From assembly GCF_000150275.1 (NCBI RefSeq), contig NW_002060946.1:4253035-4317034 (forward strand): DNA of 64,000 bases, in the 5' to 3' direction. This stretch comes from Trichoplax adhaerens. Taxonomy: Eukaryota > Placozoa > Uniplacotomia > Trichoplacea > Trichoplacidae. The position numbers were made by a program, and so were the translations under genes. Positions 13,301 to 24,600 of this stretch are shown one piece after another (within the stretch, counting starts at the first letter, position 1; each line of letters starts with the position of its first letter). The notes under the pieces were generated by a model, which made no database searches, had not been told where the DNA came from, and saw nothing but the letters and a program-made list of their open reading frames with translations.

Positions 13301-14370
13301 TTATCAACTTTCAGCTTAGTGATCTCTGTCAATCTTTTTAGTATTCCCTGTTCCTGCTAGACTATTTTCTTGCTGTTGACATGAAAATAAATAAAGTAAA
13401 TAAAAACGCAAAAACGCGGTCATTCTTACCATTGTTTTGCGGCACTCCTTGGTTCACTGACCGAGCGATGAATCAATTTAAAAGTTGACCGATCAGTTTG
13501 TAACCTGCCATTAACAGCAGGCGATTTATAACTTGACAGGAAGGCAAATAAGCGGACCGGATAAATAAGCTGTCTATAATTAACAATTATATTCATGAAT
13601 TCTATTTACTAAGCACACATTATGTGATACATACAATATCATAGCTAGTATTCTACGCGAATCGAGTATCCTGCCTGACTACCGTAACTACGTTAAATTA
13701 AGTTAAAATACAAATTACAGCGACTAACTAACTAAACGTATTCACTTTACATAGTTACAGTAGTGCACTCTAAGGATTCCATATAGTATGCTACCGGAGA
13801 CAAAAAGAAAGGAAAAAACGTTGATACAGTCAGGAATTACTAAAACACTAACTAACTAGAGAAGGAGAATACTGTCAACTATTCATAAGTGCACTCCGAA
13901 GTAGCCATCAAATTGGTTATGCATAATACGGCATACGATTTCAGTCTTCCCATATAGTCAAATGACCAGTAAAACAGTCAGCTGCACGTTTTTGCCAACG
14001 ATCAGTTGCTGACCCTCTCCTTCTTTTTGTGTAGGATATTGTCATGGGTACTAAAGGTTTTCTTCTAGTGATCACTACCAATCTACAGTATTATTTTAAC
14101 TGCTGCTCGTGTTATTTATTAATTTTATGTTCCTTATTAATTAAAATTGGATGTGTTGCTGATAGTGCCATAGGTTACACAGTACTTGGATATTGAGTTA
14201 CTGTTGATGGCAGTACTAACGTCAAGTCGATTCGTTAACTTACCATTTGGGCCCCAATTATCTATATACAGTAGTAGCAGCCGTTCGCATGTATTAATCC
14301 ACTCACGGCTCACAAGTTCACCATTCAGTGAATGGCTAATTATGCGATTTCGTTTCTAGATTTCCTACTT
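10400..14370. other. array spacer 1, no gene
   Basis: Noncoding spacer of the first unit. The part after the gene (about 10630-11120) matches 14850-15300, and the part from 12480 to 14030 matches 15890-17360. The 61-codon open frame at 12755-12940 lies inside the duplicated block and is not conserved as a frame in the second copy. Confidence 0.6.
14271..14278 (+). promoter_or_regulatory. relic TATA box of fossil copy 2
   Basis: TCTATATA sits downstream of GTCAAGTCGATTCGTTAACT, in the same arrangement as the TATA box of the intact gene at 9692. The gene body behind it is almost entirely deleted. Confidence 0.45.
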
Positions 14371-14376
14371 AATAAA

Positions 14377-14530
14377 ATCGATGAAAACGGTAACCCTAAA
14401 TTTCTTAATTAGTCCATAGAAAATTGGGGATTTGGCCTTGTTTATACGACGTCTCCACAAAGTGATACATCATCGTGTGTGAATATGGCTTTATTGCATC
14501 AAATTTTGAAGGAATTTGGATTAGAACTAG
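14377..14530 (+). pseudogene. fossil of secreted-protein family, C-terminal remnant
   Basis: Only about 50 C-terminal codons remain, aligning with 10245-10395 of the first intact gene (shared GGATTTGGCCTTGTTTATA and ATCAAATTTTG). The frame has an in-frame TAG just after a Lys-Phe-Leu-Asn segment. Roughly 550 bp of coding sequence between the promoter/5' UTR and this remnant is missing compared with the intact copy. The fossil is closest to the 9692 gene and not to the 17492 gene. Confidence 0.8.
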
Positions 14531-17385
14531 CTAGCTATACGTTGATGTTCGTATTTAAGCAATAATTACATAACAAAATGAGATATCTGATTTTATACGG
14601 TTATACGGTTATTTAGCTTAAAACCCTTATATGCCCAAGTTGGAGTCAAAATGACCCCACTTGCTCATAAAGTTGTCATTAAAATTTTTATTTATGATTC
14701 GATTTTAATTACTTCTTAGTTAACTTCATTAGAGTTATTTCAATAATTTTCATCCTTTCTTATGTTGTTGACTTATTTCTCAGCAAGAGTAATGCGACGT
14801 TAAAGCTATTTGTGTTGTTGACAGTTAATATTTTCATCACAGTCTAATTAAAATATTGAACAAGCATAGACACTAATCTACGATAATAATTATATTTTAT
14901 TAGTAGTTCTTGATTTACATATCGGATATGTTAAGCTAGAGTATTTAACCGGCAAAGAATTCCTGTATCGATGAAAAGACTCTGATATCAAGGCATATCG
15001 ATCATTTAATTTCAATATTCGCTTTCTTAAGAGCTGTATATTTACAATGATGCTTTAAATAGTCTGGCCGCAAAAAAAAACATCAACTCTCATTTGCATT
15101 AACATTTAAACTAGAGTAACCTAGCGTTACGTACGATTTGCAAATTTGAAAAATTTTTATTTACATTATAATATTTAATTATATCAGCTCAAATATAATG
15201 TATATGCAAAGGTACTCAATGCAGTACTGTGACCTGTAAATCAATAAATCAATATTCGATGAAAGCATGATAAATAGGATTCTAAAATTAATGAATGATA
15301 CAGCTGGCTGCATAGTTCCGATTAATCTGTATGTACTTTACGGCATATAGTACTGTAAATTACATTAACCCAAATTGGCCGAGATGTTTCGAAGACAACT
15401 AATTGTAAAGTATTCGGTAATCTAATAGTCAAGGATCCAAGAAAATGAAGCGCACAATGATTGGATCAGCGTTAAAGTAAGTGCAATCGGCTTAAGCATT
15501 AATCGATATAAAATTAAGCTACACAATACTAATCTAGACAAGTGCAAACAATTTACCATATCGTGGTCGCTATAAATAATATGATACGGTATATTGATAC
15601 AACTTTCTCAACCATATGTATTATTATATTAATTTTCAGCACAAAGTTAACAGCAAGCTAAAAATTATTGGTATTTTCATTAAAATCTGTAGCTTACAGA
15701 CGTTTAAATACACTGGCGATAGACTGAGTGACGGGTGTCTAGATTGCAAATAGAGTATTTAAAGAGTAATACAGTAGTAAGAATAATAACTATCAATCAC
15801 ATTTTATAATTAGTTAATTATCTTGGTGTCGATGCCTTATTCGTTGGACCGGCATTTTGCTATCTATGGTACTTAAGAAAGCGTATACTGTGCGACGAAA
15901 CTTAATTATCGAGGAATCAATGACCCCGAATCATTAGAAATGAATTCACATCGTGCATCACATGTCGATATATGTTGAACGTAAAGAACAGCCGCCCATT
16001 TGTGCTGGGAGGATGTCGCAAATAATTTAGTTAGCAAATATTAATGAGCAATAATATGAATTATCTTACTCTAAAGCAATATTACTACACCATCATATTA
16101 TTGTACTGTACCGTAGTAGTACATTAATCATTAGTGGTTAGAAAAGCTATAAAGGCGCACATTGTTTGAATATAGGCCATCTTCCCTCTTCTTCTTCCTT
16201 ACGTATTTTACCAGTAAGTTTAACTTCGATAAAATATATTTTTATCAATGATCAAACAAAGACAAAAGCTTTATGCAAGTGAAAACGTCATTCTGCTTAT
16301 TGCAGCTTGGTGTGAGTAAATGAGAGACCCTTCATAGTCTGCCAAAATTAAAATACATGAGATTCTTTGAAATAGACGTAATAACTACTCTTCCTAATTA
16401 TGCACTGCATGCTCTATGCTAAAAACCCTGCAGCTGCTTGCTTGCTAATGATATACAGCGAGAACGAAGTGAAATGATGGTGATCATTGCATGGCATTCG
16501 GGGTATTAAAAACTCCACGCCTACATCACAATTTTCCAGGTCCGGTATTTTTACTTTAATAATTATAAATAATTAAAACATCATTTTAACAGAGACAACA
16601 TACTCGTATAGAACAGCAAATAGTATACTACATACTTTTAGTGCGGTGTACTTACTACAAAGTCTGTAATCGTTTTCTAGCTTATATAGAGTAGACCAAT
16701 GGGTTATCAACTTTTAGCTTAGTGGCCTCTATCAATCTTTTTAATAGTCCCCATTTCTCTAGATTATTATTTCTTGCTGTTGACGCGAAAATTAATTAAA
16801 TAAAGAATGTAGAAACGCCATCAATCTGACTATTATTTTACAGTACGCCTTAGTTAACAAACCAATCGGGAAATTAATCAATTTAAAGTTGACCGATTAC
16901 TTTGTAACCTGCCATTACCAGCGGGCGATTTATGACTTGACAGGATGGTAAATAAATGGACCGGATGAATAAAGTGTAACAATTATATTGATGAATTCTA
17001 TTCATTATATTGTACATATTAAAGTGGTGTACTCTACGGATTCTGCACAGTTACCCTTCAGAGGTAGAAAGAAATGAAAGAAAAAAATTGTTGATGCAGC
17101 AAGATATTACTGAAACAATAACTAGAAAAGGAGAGGGACTGTCAATTTCAGTGTTGTCAACAATTCATTATAAAAAAGTGCAGAGGCTGACTACAAGTAT
17201 TTCTCTGATCATTTTAACTTCACACCGTAACGGCACTCGGAAAGTAGTCACAAAGTAGGTTGCACACAGGACGGTGTACGCTTCAAGTCTTCCTATGCAG
17301 TTAAATAACCAGCAAAATGGGAAGCATCACATTTATACCAGTGATCAGGTACTAACCGGCTCTTTCTTCTCATCGCTAGAGTGCA
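14531..17385. other. array spacer 2, no gene
   Basis: Duplicated noncoding spacer. 14850-15300 matches the DNA downstream of the first gene, and 15890-17360 matches 12480-14030, including the block TTTGTAACCTGCCATTA seen at both 13.5 and 16.9 kb. The open frame at 17010-17258 lies within this repeated spacer and is not preserved in the sister copy. Confidence 0.6.
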
Positions 17386-17390
17386 ACACA

Positions 17391-17398
17391 TATATAAA
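17391..17398 (+). promoter_or_regulatory. TATA box of secreted-protein gene 3
   Basis: TATATAAA lies about 95-100 bp upstream of the ATG at 17492, the same spacing as in the other two intact copies. A longer open frame runs through this TATA box, which argues that the frame's upstream ATG is not the real start. Confidence 0.65.
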
Positions 17399-17491
17399 CT
17401 GTGGAACCGGTCCAATATCGCTAGTAAAATGTTTTGCAGCATCGCAAGTTGTACTGTACGAGTTACTAAATTTATTGGTCCAAAAGTGAAA

Positions 17492-18229
17492 ATGGATTGG
17501 TATTCATTGTTGGCTTTTAGTTGCATTATAACTATCATCATTCCTAGTGAAGGGAAGAATTTACGCTGCTGCGATGAGGAAGCTTGGAATGTAGGAAATT
17601 CTCAGTATTCAGTGAATTGCGATAGTGCAATTGCAGTATTGAAAGCAACCGTTCAAGCATTATCTGACAAGGATGATTGTAATTTGCCTAGCTACAATAC
17701 TACAAATTTTGTGCCCTCAGCTTGCGGGAAAATAATTCAACAATCAAAATTTCCAAGTGCTGTCCTCGATGTCGTCATTAGAAATTTTCCAGTTAAGAAC
17801 AAGACCCGACCGTCATATTGTGAAGACATTTTGTATCCCCGAATTTTAAATACTGTATCTCTTGATCATGTATTGAATAACAAAAATAGTACGAATGCCA
17901 CCGTCGTAGTATCTCTTAAATTATACCTATATTACTTGCAATTGTTATTCAGTACGACTTCTAAATATGTACGGAAATGTAGAAAGATTCCTGAAATTTG
18001 CGAATATAATTTCATCAACAGTATTTTATGCCAAGTCAATCAGGTAACTGAACAAATACCAACTATTTGCTTCGGCGAAAAGGCTAACGTTAACCCCATA
18101 TTCCTAAAGCAAAGTACGGAAGATATAGCATTTGTTCTTCTTCATGCTAAATCACCTCAAAATTGCAAGCCGTGGGACTTAGATTTGGCTTTAATATACC
18201 AGCTTTTGGAAGAATTTAAATTTAAATAA
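17492..18229 (+). CDS. secreted alpha-helical glycoprotein, tandem family member 3
   Basis: An intronless gene for 245 residues from the ATG at 17492. That start is preferred to the in-frame one at 17381 because it opens directly on a signal peptide (MDWYSLLAFSCIITIIIP) and aligns with the starts of the other copies. Amphipathic helical stretches occur around AIAVLKATVQAL, FPSAVLDVVIRNFP, VVVSLKLYLYYLQLLFS, NFINSILCQVNQVTEQI and DLALIYQLLEEFKFK. Sequons include YNTTNF, KNKTR and KNSTNATV. Family motifs shared with the 27185 copy are ILYP-x-IL, NKNST, NPIFL-x-Q-x-T, DIAFV-x-LHA and YQLL-x-EFKF. About seven cysteines occupy the same positions as in that copy, which suggests disulfides. No known family is recognised. 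Confidence 0.85.
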   Translation: MDWYSLLAFSCIITIIIPSEGKNLRCCDEEAWNVGNSQYSVNCDSAIAVLKATVQALSDKDDCNLPSYNTTNFVPSACGKIIQQSKFPSAVLDVVIRNFPVKNKTRPSYCEDILYPRILNTVSLDHVLNNKNSTNATVVVSLKLYLYYLQLLFSTTSKYVRKCRKIPEICEYNFINSILCQVNQVTEQIPTICFGEKANVNPIFLKQSTEDIAFVLLHAKSPQNCKPWDLDLALIYQLLEEFKFK

Positions 18230-21200
18230 TTTTAAGTACAGTATGTAAATAACAAATTGGCATTACAGAATAAACTTGCACAGGCTTCATATGAAGTTGT
18301 TTTAACACTTTTAAAAGACGATACAAAACTTGAAGATAATTATTACACTGCGCCATAACAACATAATTTAAATAAAGTTACTTCAATATCTTTACTCTTT
18401 CTTGGATTATTTTTAGGCAAAAGTAATGTGACATTAAAGTTTTTTACAAATAATGACAGTTGATGTTTTTTTGTCTTGGTATACGTGCGCAGAATATTGA
18501 GAAAGAATAGACATAATTTTACGGCAATAATAAATATTCATAGTTGAAAAATTAACAATTGGTGAAGCTGCCTGCGAAGTTTCACGTACTTATGCTACTA
18601 TGCAATCATTCTATTCTTAAATTTTGCTTTTGTTAGTAGTGAAATTGTATGGTAATTACATATATTATCGTTATTCTATTATTATTGGTACATCCTTTAA
18701 ATTTCTTTACTGTAATTGAATGTCGTCGTATAGATATAAGTCACGCTATTAACTATACGAGCATATTACCCGTAATATCTTCCATGAAATTAAATTAAAA
18801 GTCACGACACGTACTGTATATTGCTATAGCGTAAATATCTCGCCGGTACTTGACGCTAGAATAAAAATTAAGTAAATAATCTTAGTAAAAATGTTTTATT
18901 TGTTCTTTCTATAATTTAATTTGTTACAGTCTGCAGATTGTTGAACCTCAGTTCCAATTCTTAATCCAATCTTAAGGATAAAAACTCTTTCCAATATTTC
19001 ATTCTTACTTCATATCAGTTAAATCCAAGTGATATATTAGTGATATATTGGTACCGGTACATTTGTAAAACGACTAATTAAGCAATAGCGAAGGCTTATA
19101 ATATCAAATAATTAGTCGATAATAACAATTACTCTATTACAGTAATTAAACAATTAATTGGTGCTAAATTAATAGTTTATTTAAGTAGGTACGATATCTT
19201 AATCATAGAAGTGTAATTACGAGTTGATTACTCTTTCTCATTTGGCATAACAATAATTTAGCATATTGGAATTAATATATTGTGTCTATTTTATAATATA
19301 TTCGATCATACGGTATATCGAAAATTAAATGCTACAACGATCAAACGCGATGCAAAGATAATTCAGGATCAAAATAGGCTTTATTTTAATCTGGTACACC
19401 AATGGGACGGATCAAGTGAAATGATAGCGCATATCCTATAACTGTACCTACTCATTAGCTTAATTACGGCAAGATATAGCAATATGCATACGTATACTCA
19501 CATGAGCAGAGTTACTACAGTGTTTGAATATAGTCGACCTTGTTGCCAACCAATGAGAATTTCGATTGATATACGCTCTATTTCATGTTTTTGTTGCGCT
19601 AATAGCTGAATTACCGCATAAAAGAGAAAATTTGGTCTATATCAGCCTATAATCATTGAATGAATTAAAATTTACGATCATAACTTTCATAACACGAAAT
19701 AAAATAGTTTGTATACAGTCTAAAAGAACAGAGAAATAACAATCTATGTCACGTGCAAATCATTAGTTATAACCTTGTATGCTGCTGGTCATTAATTATA
19801 AGTCTTAGATTAATTAATCTCTTTGAATACCCTAAAAGTATACCGCTTTGAGCCTTTCGTTGTTTATAAGATAATCCATCACAGTCCTGTTGATCCATAA
19901 TAATACATCTATCCTGGAATAGTTATAATTAGCGTTTTGAAAAATAGAAGAACGAATAACTTCGAATTATTGTGTTTGAATCATAACCTCATCAATAAAT
20001 AAAAAAATTGATAGCATAGATGAAAATATTATAAATGGGGATCCAACGATTAATAAATGATACGCCTCCAGTAACATTCCGATTAATTATAGCTATGATG
20101 CCATGAAACCGTATTATAACATTTTGAATTTTTGTTTTGTCAATGCTAAAAGTAATTCAATCTTGGCAGATTGCGGAATATTTGTATATGTTAACATATA
20201 CAATATCATGCATTGTATTATTCAATAGAATATATGACTAAAGCGCTAAAGACCCTACTTAAGAGCCTAAAGGTTGAGATAAAAAATTAATTAAATAAAA
20301 TGGCAGTAAAATTTTACCTAGCTCTAGACTGCAAACGTCAAGATATTACTTGTCATAGTGGGGAAAGTAAATAGCTTACATTTACGTTTTATAAGAACGA
20401 TAAATATGAATAATGATGTTAGGACTAAAATCTGATTTACATTAACATGATATGAAAATAATTGCATACGTATGACAAATTACATTTAGTTAAAAGGTTA
20501 TCGTACTAATAAATACACTATGCTACAGTATTTCAAATATTGCTACATTGTTAGTAATCGTATACCTTGTTAGACATACAGTAATCTCAATCACGGTACT
20601 TTTAGGGAGCCAGTGTGATTCGCTCTAGAAAAGTAAATAATGTAGCCTGTTTACTTTAGGCTTAACATCAAGAATATCCCAGAATAACCAGCATAGGACT
20701 TAAACTTGGCGTAAATCAATAAATAATTAAAATATTCACATATTACCTACATAAATAGGAAATCATGATAAAATTATATTCAGCTGAAAGTTGTTATGGT
20801 GAAATCATAAACATGCTAACAACTATCATAGTATTGTAATGGTACAGTAGTGTGGTGACATGATTTTCGTCAACAATATACAATGTACACAACGCTATAG
20901 GGTACTACTTTTCACTGCGATATTATGATCAAGCTAAAAACTGATTGACACTTCTAATAGATTCAGCAGTTCAACCTTGAGTACACTAGATACAAGCAGA
21001 TATTATCGGCCTAAATTAACGTATATAAGATTTTTTTATCACCATTATTCTAATGATGTATTGTAACTGTATACTTTACCTCAATTAAATGATGTCGTTA
21101 TCTACACGTATACTGTATACCAATAAGTTTGTAATTTTTTGCTTACTGTGGATGATATACAGCAAGAACAAGAGTAAAGTGGATGTAATAAATTAAGAAC

Positions 21201-21500
21201 GGTATTTGTTTTTTTATTACTATGATTACGAAAAGAAGTTAAACGTCATCAAATCTCATCACTCTTTCCTATAGTACTGCTCTCTACTGTACTGTATTAA
21301 CAGATACACCATATGAAAATTTTAGTATTATTATCTATATGAAATCACAAATAAATTGACGAGGAGTATTAATTTTACATGGTTAGTATACGCCAGTCTA
21401 CACTATCATATATATATGTATAAAACGAAAGGAAGGAAAAACCTATAGTGATGTACCTAATAAAAATTTTATACCATAAAAATTGTGTTATACGAGCTAC
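18230..21500. other. array spacer 3, no gene
   Basis: Noncoding spacer. About 18540-19240 matches 28480-29130 and partly 22070-22340; 20040-20760 matches 11090-12080. The DNA just after 21290 leads into the fossil gene at 21519. Confidence 0.6.
18269..18274 (+). terminator. polyadenylation signal of gene 3
   Basis: AATAAA about 40 bp after the stop codon at 18229; a canonical poly(A) signal at a plausible distance. Confidence 0.5.
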
Positions 21501-21518
21501 GAAGTTTGGCGATCAAAA

Positions 21519-21660
21519 ATGAAAAGGTATTCATATCCATTGTTAGTCTTAAGCTGAGTTATAGCCATCGTCATTTCTTGTAATGAGAATTCTTCAGCAG
21601 TTAAAGTTCACAAGATGGAAAAAGTTATGCTCAGCCAAAAGTAGTATCGAAAAGAACGTC
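21519..21660 (+). pseudogene. fossil of secreted-protein family, N-terminal remnant
   Basis: The ATG at 21519 opens a signal-peptide-like segment (MKRYSYPLLVLS, stop, VIAIVIS) that aligns with the start of the 27185 protein (LYSLLILS, VIAIAIP). The in-frame TGA stands where the intact copies have Tyr or Cys. The frame soon meets another stop, and the rest of the gene is absent. A TATATA-rich run lies about 100 bp upstream (21408-21425), matching the promoter position of intact copies. Confidence 0.75.
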
Positions 21661-24600
21661 TCCAGCACCAATCTAAGTAAATATTTTTTTCTTTCCATAG
21701 ATTGTTACTGTCATATATCTGAATCTTAGACTTGGTTTTAATGTTAGTATAGTAAGGTAGTACTGTTTGACTGACTCGGTTCGTATCTATAGATATTGTT
21801 AAACGATAATATGTATAGAATGATAACGATTAATGGTTTATCATAGGATTAGGTATTGATATTATGCCCAAGCGTAGAATCGCTATGCGGAAATTGTGCA
21901 TTGTATGCGTACGGTATATATAGCTGTATTAGAATGAAGACTGCGAGATTTTTGCGGTAACTACAGAAGTAATGCGGAATAAAGTTAGCTTGTAGCTTAG
22001 AAAAAGAAGCACGTGTATTTCTTTGAGTCCGAACCTGTTCCCCACGAAAATGCGCAACAGTTACTGTCTTCAGATTGGTAAATCTTAGTCCCAATTCTTT
22101 ATAGAATTTCAAGGAAAAGATGTTTCCGAGATTTTATTGTTATCTATATCAGTTAAATTAAAGTAATGTATTAGTGCCTGTACAAAAGGACCAATAAACA
22201 ATAGCAGAGGCTTAAAGTTAGTCGATATTAACATATGTTCAATTACAGTAATTGAACAATTAATTAATACTAAAATAGAAGTTTACATAAGCAGACACGA
22301 CAACTAATCTCTGTCATAAAAGTATAATTACGAGTTGGTTAGGCTTAACTTAATAAGAATTTGGTACTTTGCTTTTAAAATTCAGTAAATGTATTGTTTC
22401 TACTTAATAATACGTAATATACTAAAAATAATATCAATTACTTGCAAGCGTCATAGCGGTAAATGTGTTTTATGAGTACTACTATGATATTTAGCATTTA
22501 TCCAATAGAGTAAAATGCTTTGATTTCGTCGATTAATTAACGATCTGATATAATCATTATGCATCCTAAAGCCGAATATTGTTATATTTTGGAGATGGCA
22601 ATAATTACAGGAGTGAAAGGAAGGAAATTAAATGATAGTGCATAGCATATCGTCACGCCTACTCATTAACGTAAAATACAGCCTGGTATATATGATGGCA
22701 GAGAACGAAACGAGGTCAAGAAAATACTGAATAAAGAGTAAATATCATAACAATTATTTAACTTTCGGAATAATGTTACTGATTGACCCGTCGACTCATG
22801 TATCAGAGATGGGTTTACTATTCTTTGTCTTTATGCAAATACGTTAAATATCTTTAAATTTCTGAAAGATAAATTATACATTAAGGAAGATTCTTACGAT
22901 AATCAAATCAATGTATAGGCATGGTATAGATTACTGTACTGCTGTCATGATATAGCCATTGTCATCAGGCTTTATTCACAAAACATGCATCTGAATATGG
23001 CGGAACATGTTGCGAACATTGATAAATACTATAGCGGATTGTATTATTTCACTAAACGGCAACACAGATACTAAACTTTGCTTAAAAGGTATCCTTGGTT
23101 CACTTCTTACTGAAATTGCCGTTAGTATAGACCATCTATGCGCTACACCAGCTTTCACTTCATGATTTCAGTACGGTCCTCAATTATTTATTCTCAGATT
23201 TCTTTCATACTCATCTAGCAGTTTAATGGATTTATAAAGCAAATGATGGAACTTTGTACATTATTATTCTTGTGCTTATGAAAGTACGTAAACCATACTC
23301 CGATTTGTTCTTTTCCTACTACTATAGCAGAATCAACTTTGCTCGTTACTTTATCTTTAACTTGGTAGAAGACTACCATGATTACAACTGCGATAGTAAT
23401 ACCTTGCAGTCTATTAATCCTACCTAGTACACCAAATTATAATGATATAGTCGATATTTAATTTAGGAAAAACGATGTAAATCTTAATCGTGTCTATATC
23501 TTGAAATTATAATGCCAATACTGAGAGGTGCTAGCTGGCTATATTATCTGATTTCTAAAGTGATATAGAGATAGAAAAGTAATAGTAATATAATTAAAGG
23601 TTTCCCAACAATCTATAATACGCTTTGTGTAACATTGTTATTATTACCAGTCTCAACTAGAATTAGACATACCATATACGGACTGTAACAGTAGACTAGC
23701 AATCGGGGTGCGGTTGTTTCATTTTTTGCACCCCTTCATAGATTATTTATTAATAAAATCTTGTTTACTCTTTTACCCATTCTTCTTAACCGGATCTTGC
23801 CTGCGGATATTGTTCTAAGTATCACTTAAATTACCGGAAAACAATGTTTACCTTGATACCAATGACAAAGGACAAAATAATTGATATAGTATAGACTGCA
23901 TAGTTACTAACGCAAGCTACTAAATATCTGCGACAAATGCACAAATAGTGAGCCCATTTGATTAGACATCTGTACTGATATATTCCTGTAATTGTATCGG
24001 CAATTTTACGTGGTAACTTCGTAATATAAGCTAAAAATAATAAATTTAATGCTATACTCGTATGGCAATGTTCTATTTATATGTACACAGTAGATACTAT
24101 CGTTAATAATAGGGTAGAAAATAAGCTCTATCAGCAGTAATAGTAAATAAGGAAAAAGAAAGGGGATAATTTTTGTTCATTTGAGGCCGAAGGTTAACAG
24201 CAATAATAATAATTTCCTTTTTAATTCTGTACCGGTAAGATGCAAATTAAAATTAAAATCAGTAAACTATATTAGCAGTCTTTGTAGGTCGTGAGTTTGC
24301 TTCTAATACAACATTTGTCAACTGCACTTCTTGTACAGTGCGGTAATCATACTGTTTATCGAATGAAGTAAAGTACTGGTACTGCTTTGCTTTCCTATAC
24401 TTCGATACGTTTTATAAGTATATAGAATAATGTTAACGAATAGTTATATACATAGCATACAATTAGTATATAGCACAATAACAGAGGCCTAGGACGTTTA
24501 TAAAGTGCATAGTATTCAATGAGTACCGTACTGTATATCGATATGTTTCGCAGATATGATTGAGTTAATTAATACTCCAATACAACTATTCCGGATAGAA

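Noticed and set aside
17381-17491. Upstream in-frame start extending the secreted protein by 37 residues
   Set aside because: The extension starts upstream of the TATA box, has no signal peptide and is not shared by the other copies; the ATG at 17492 aligns with theirs.
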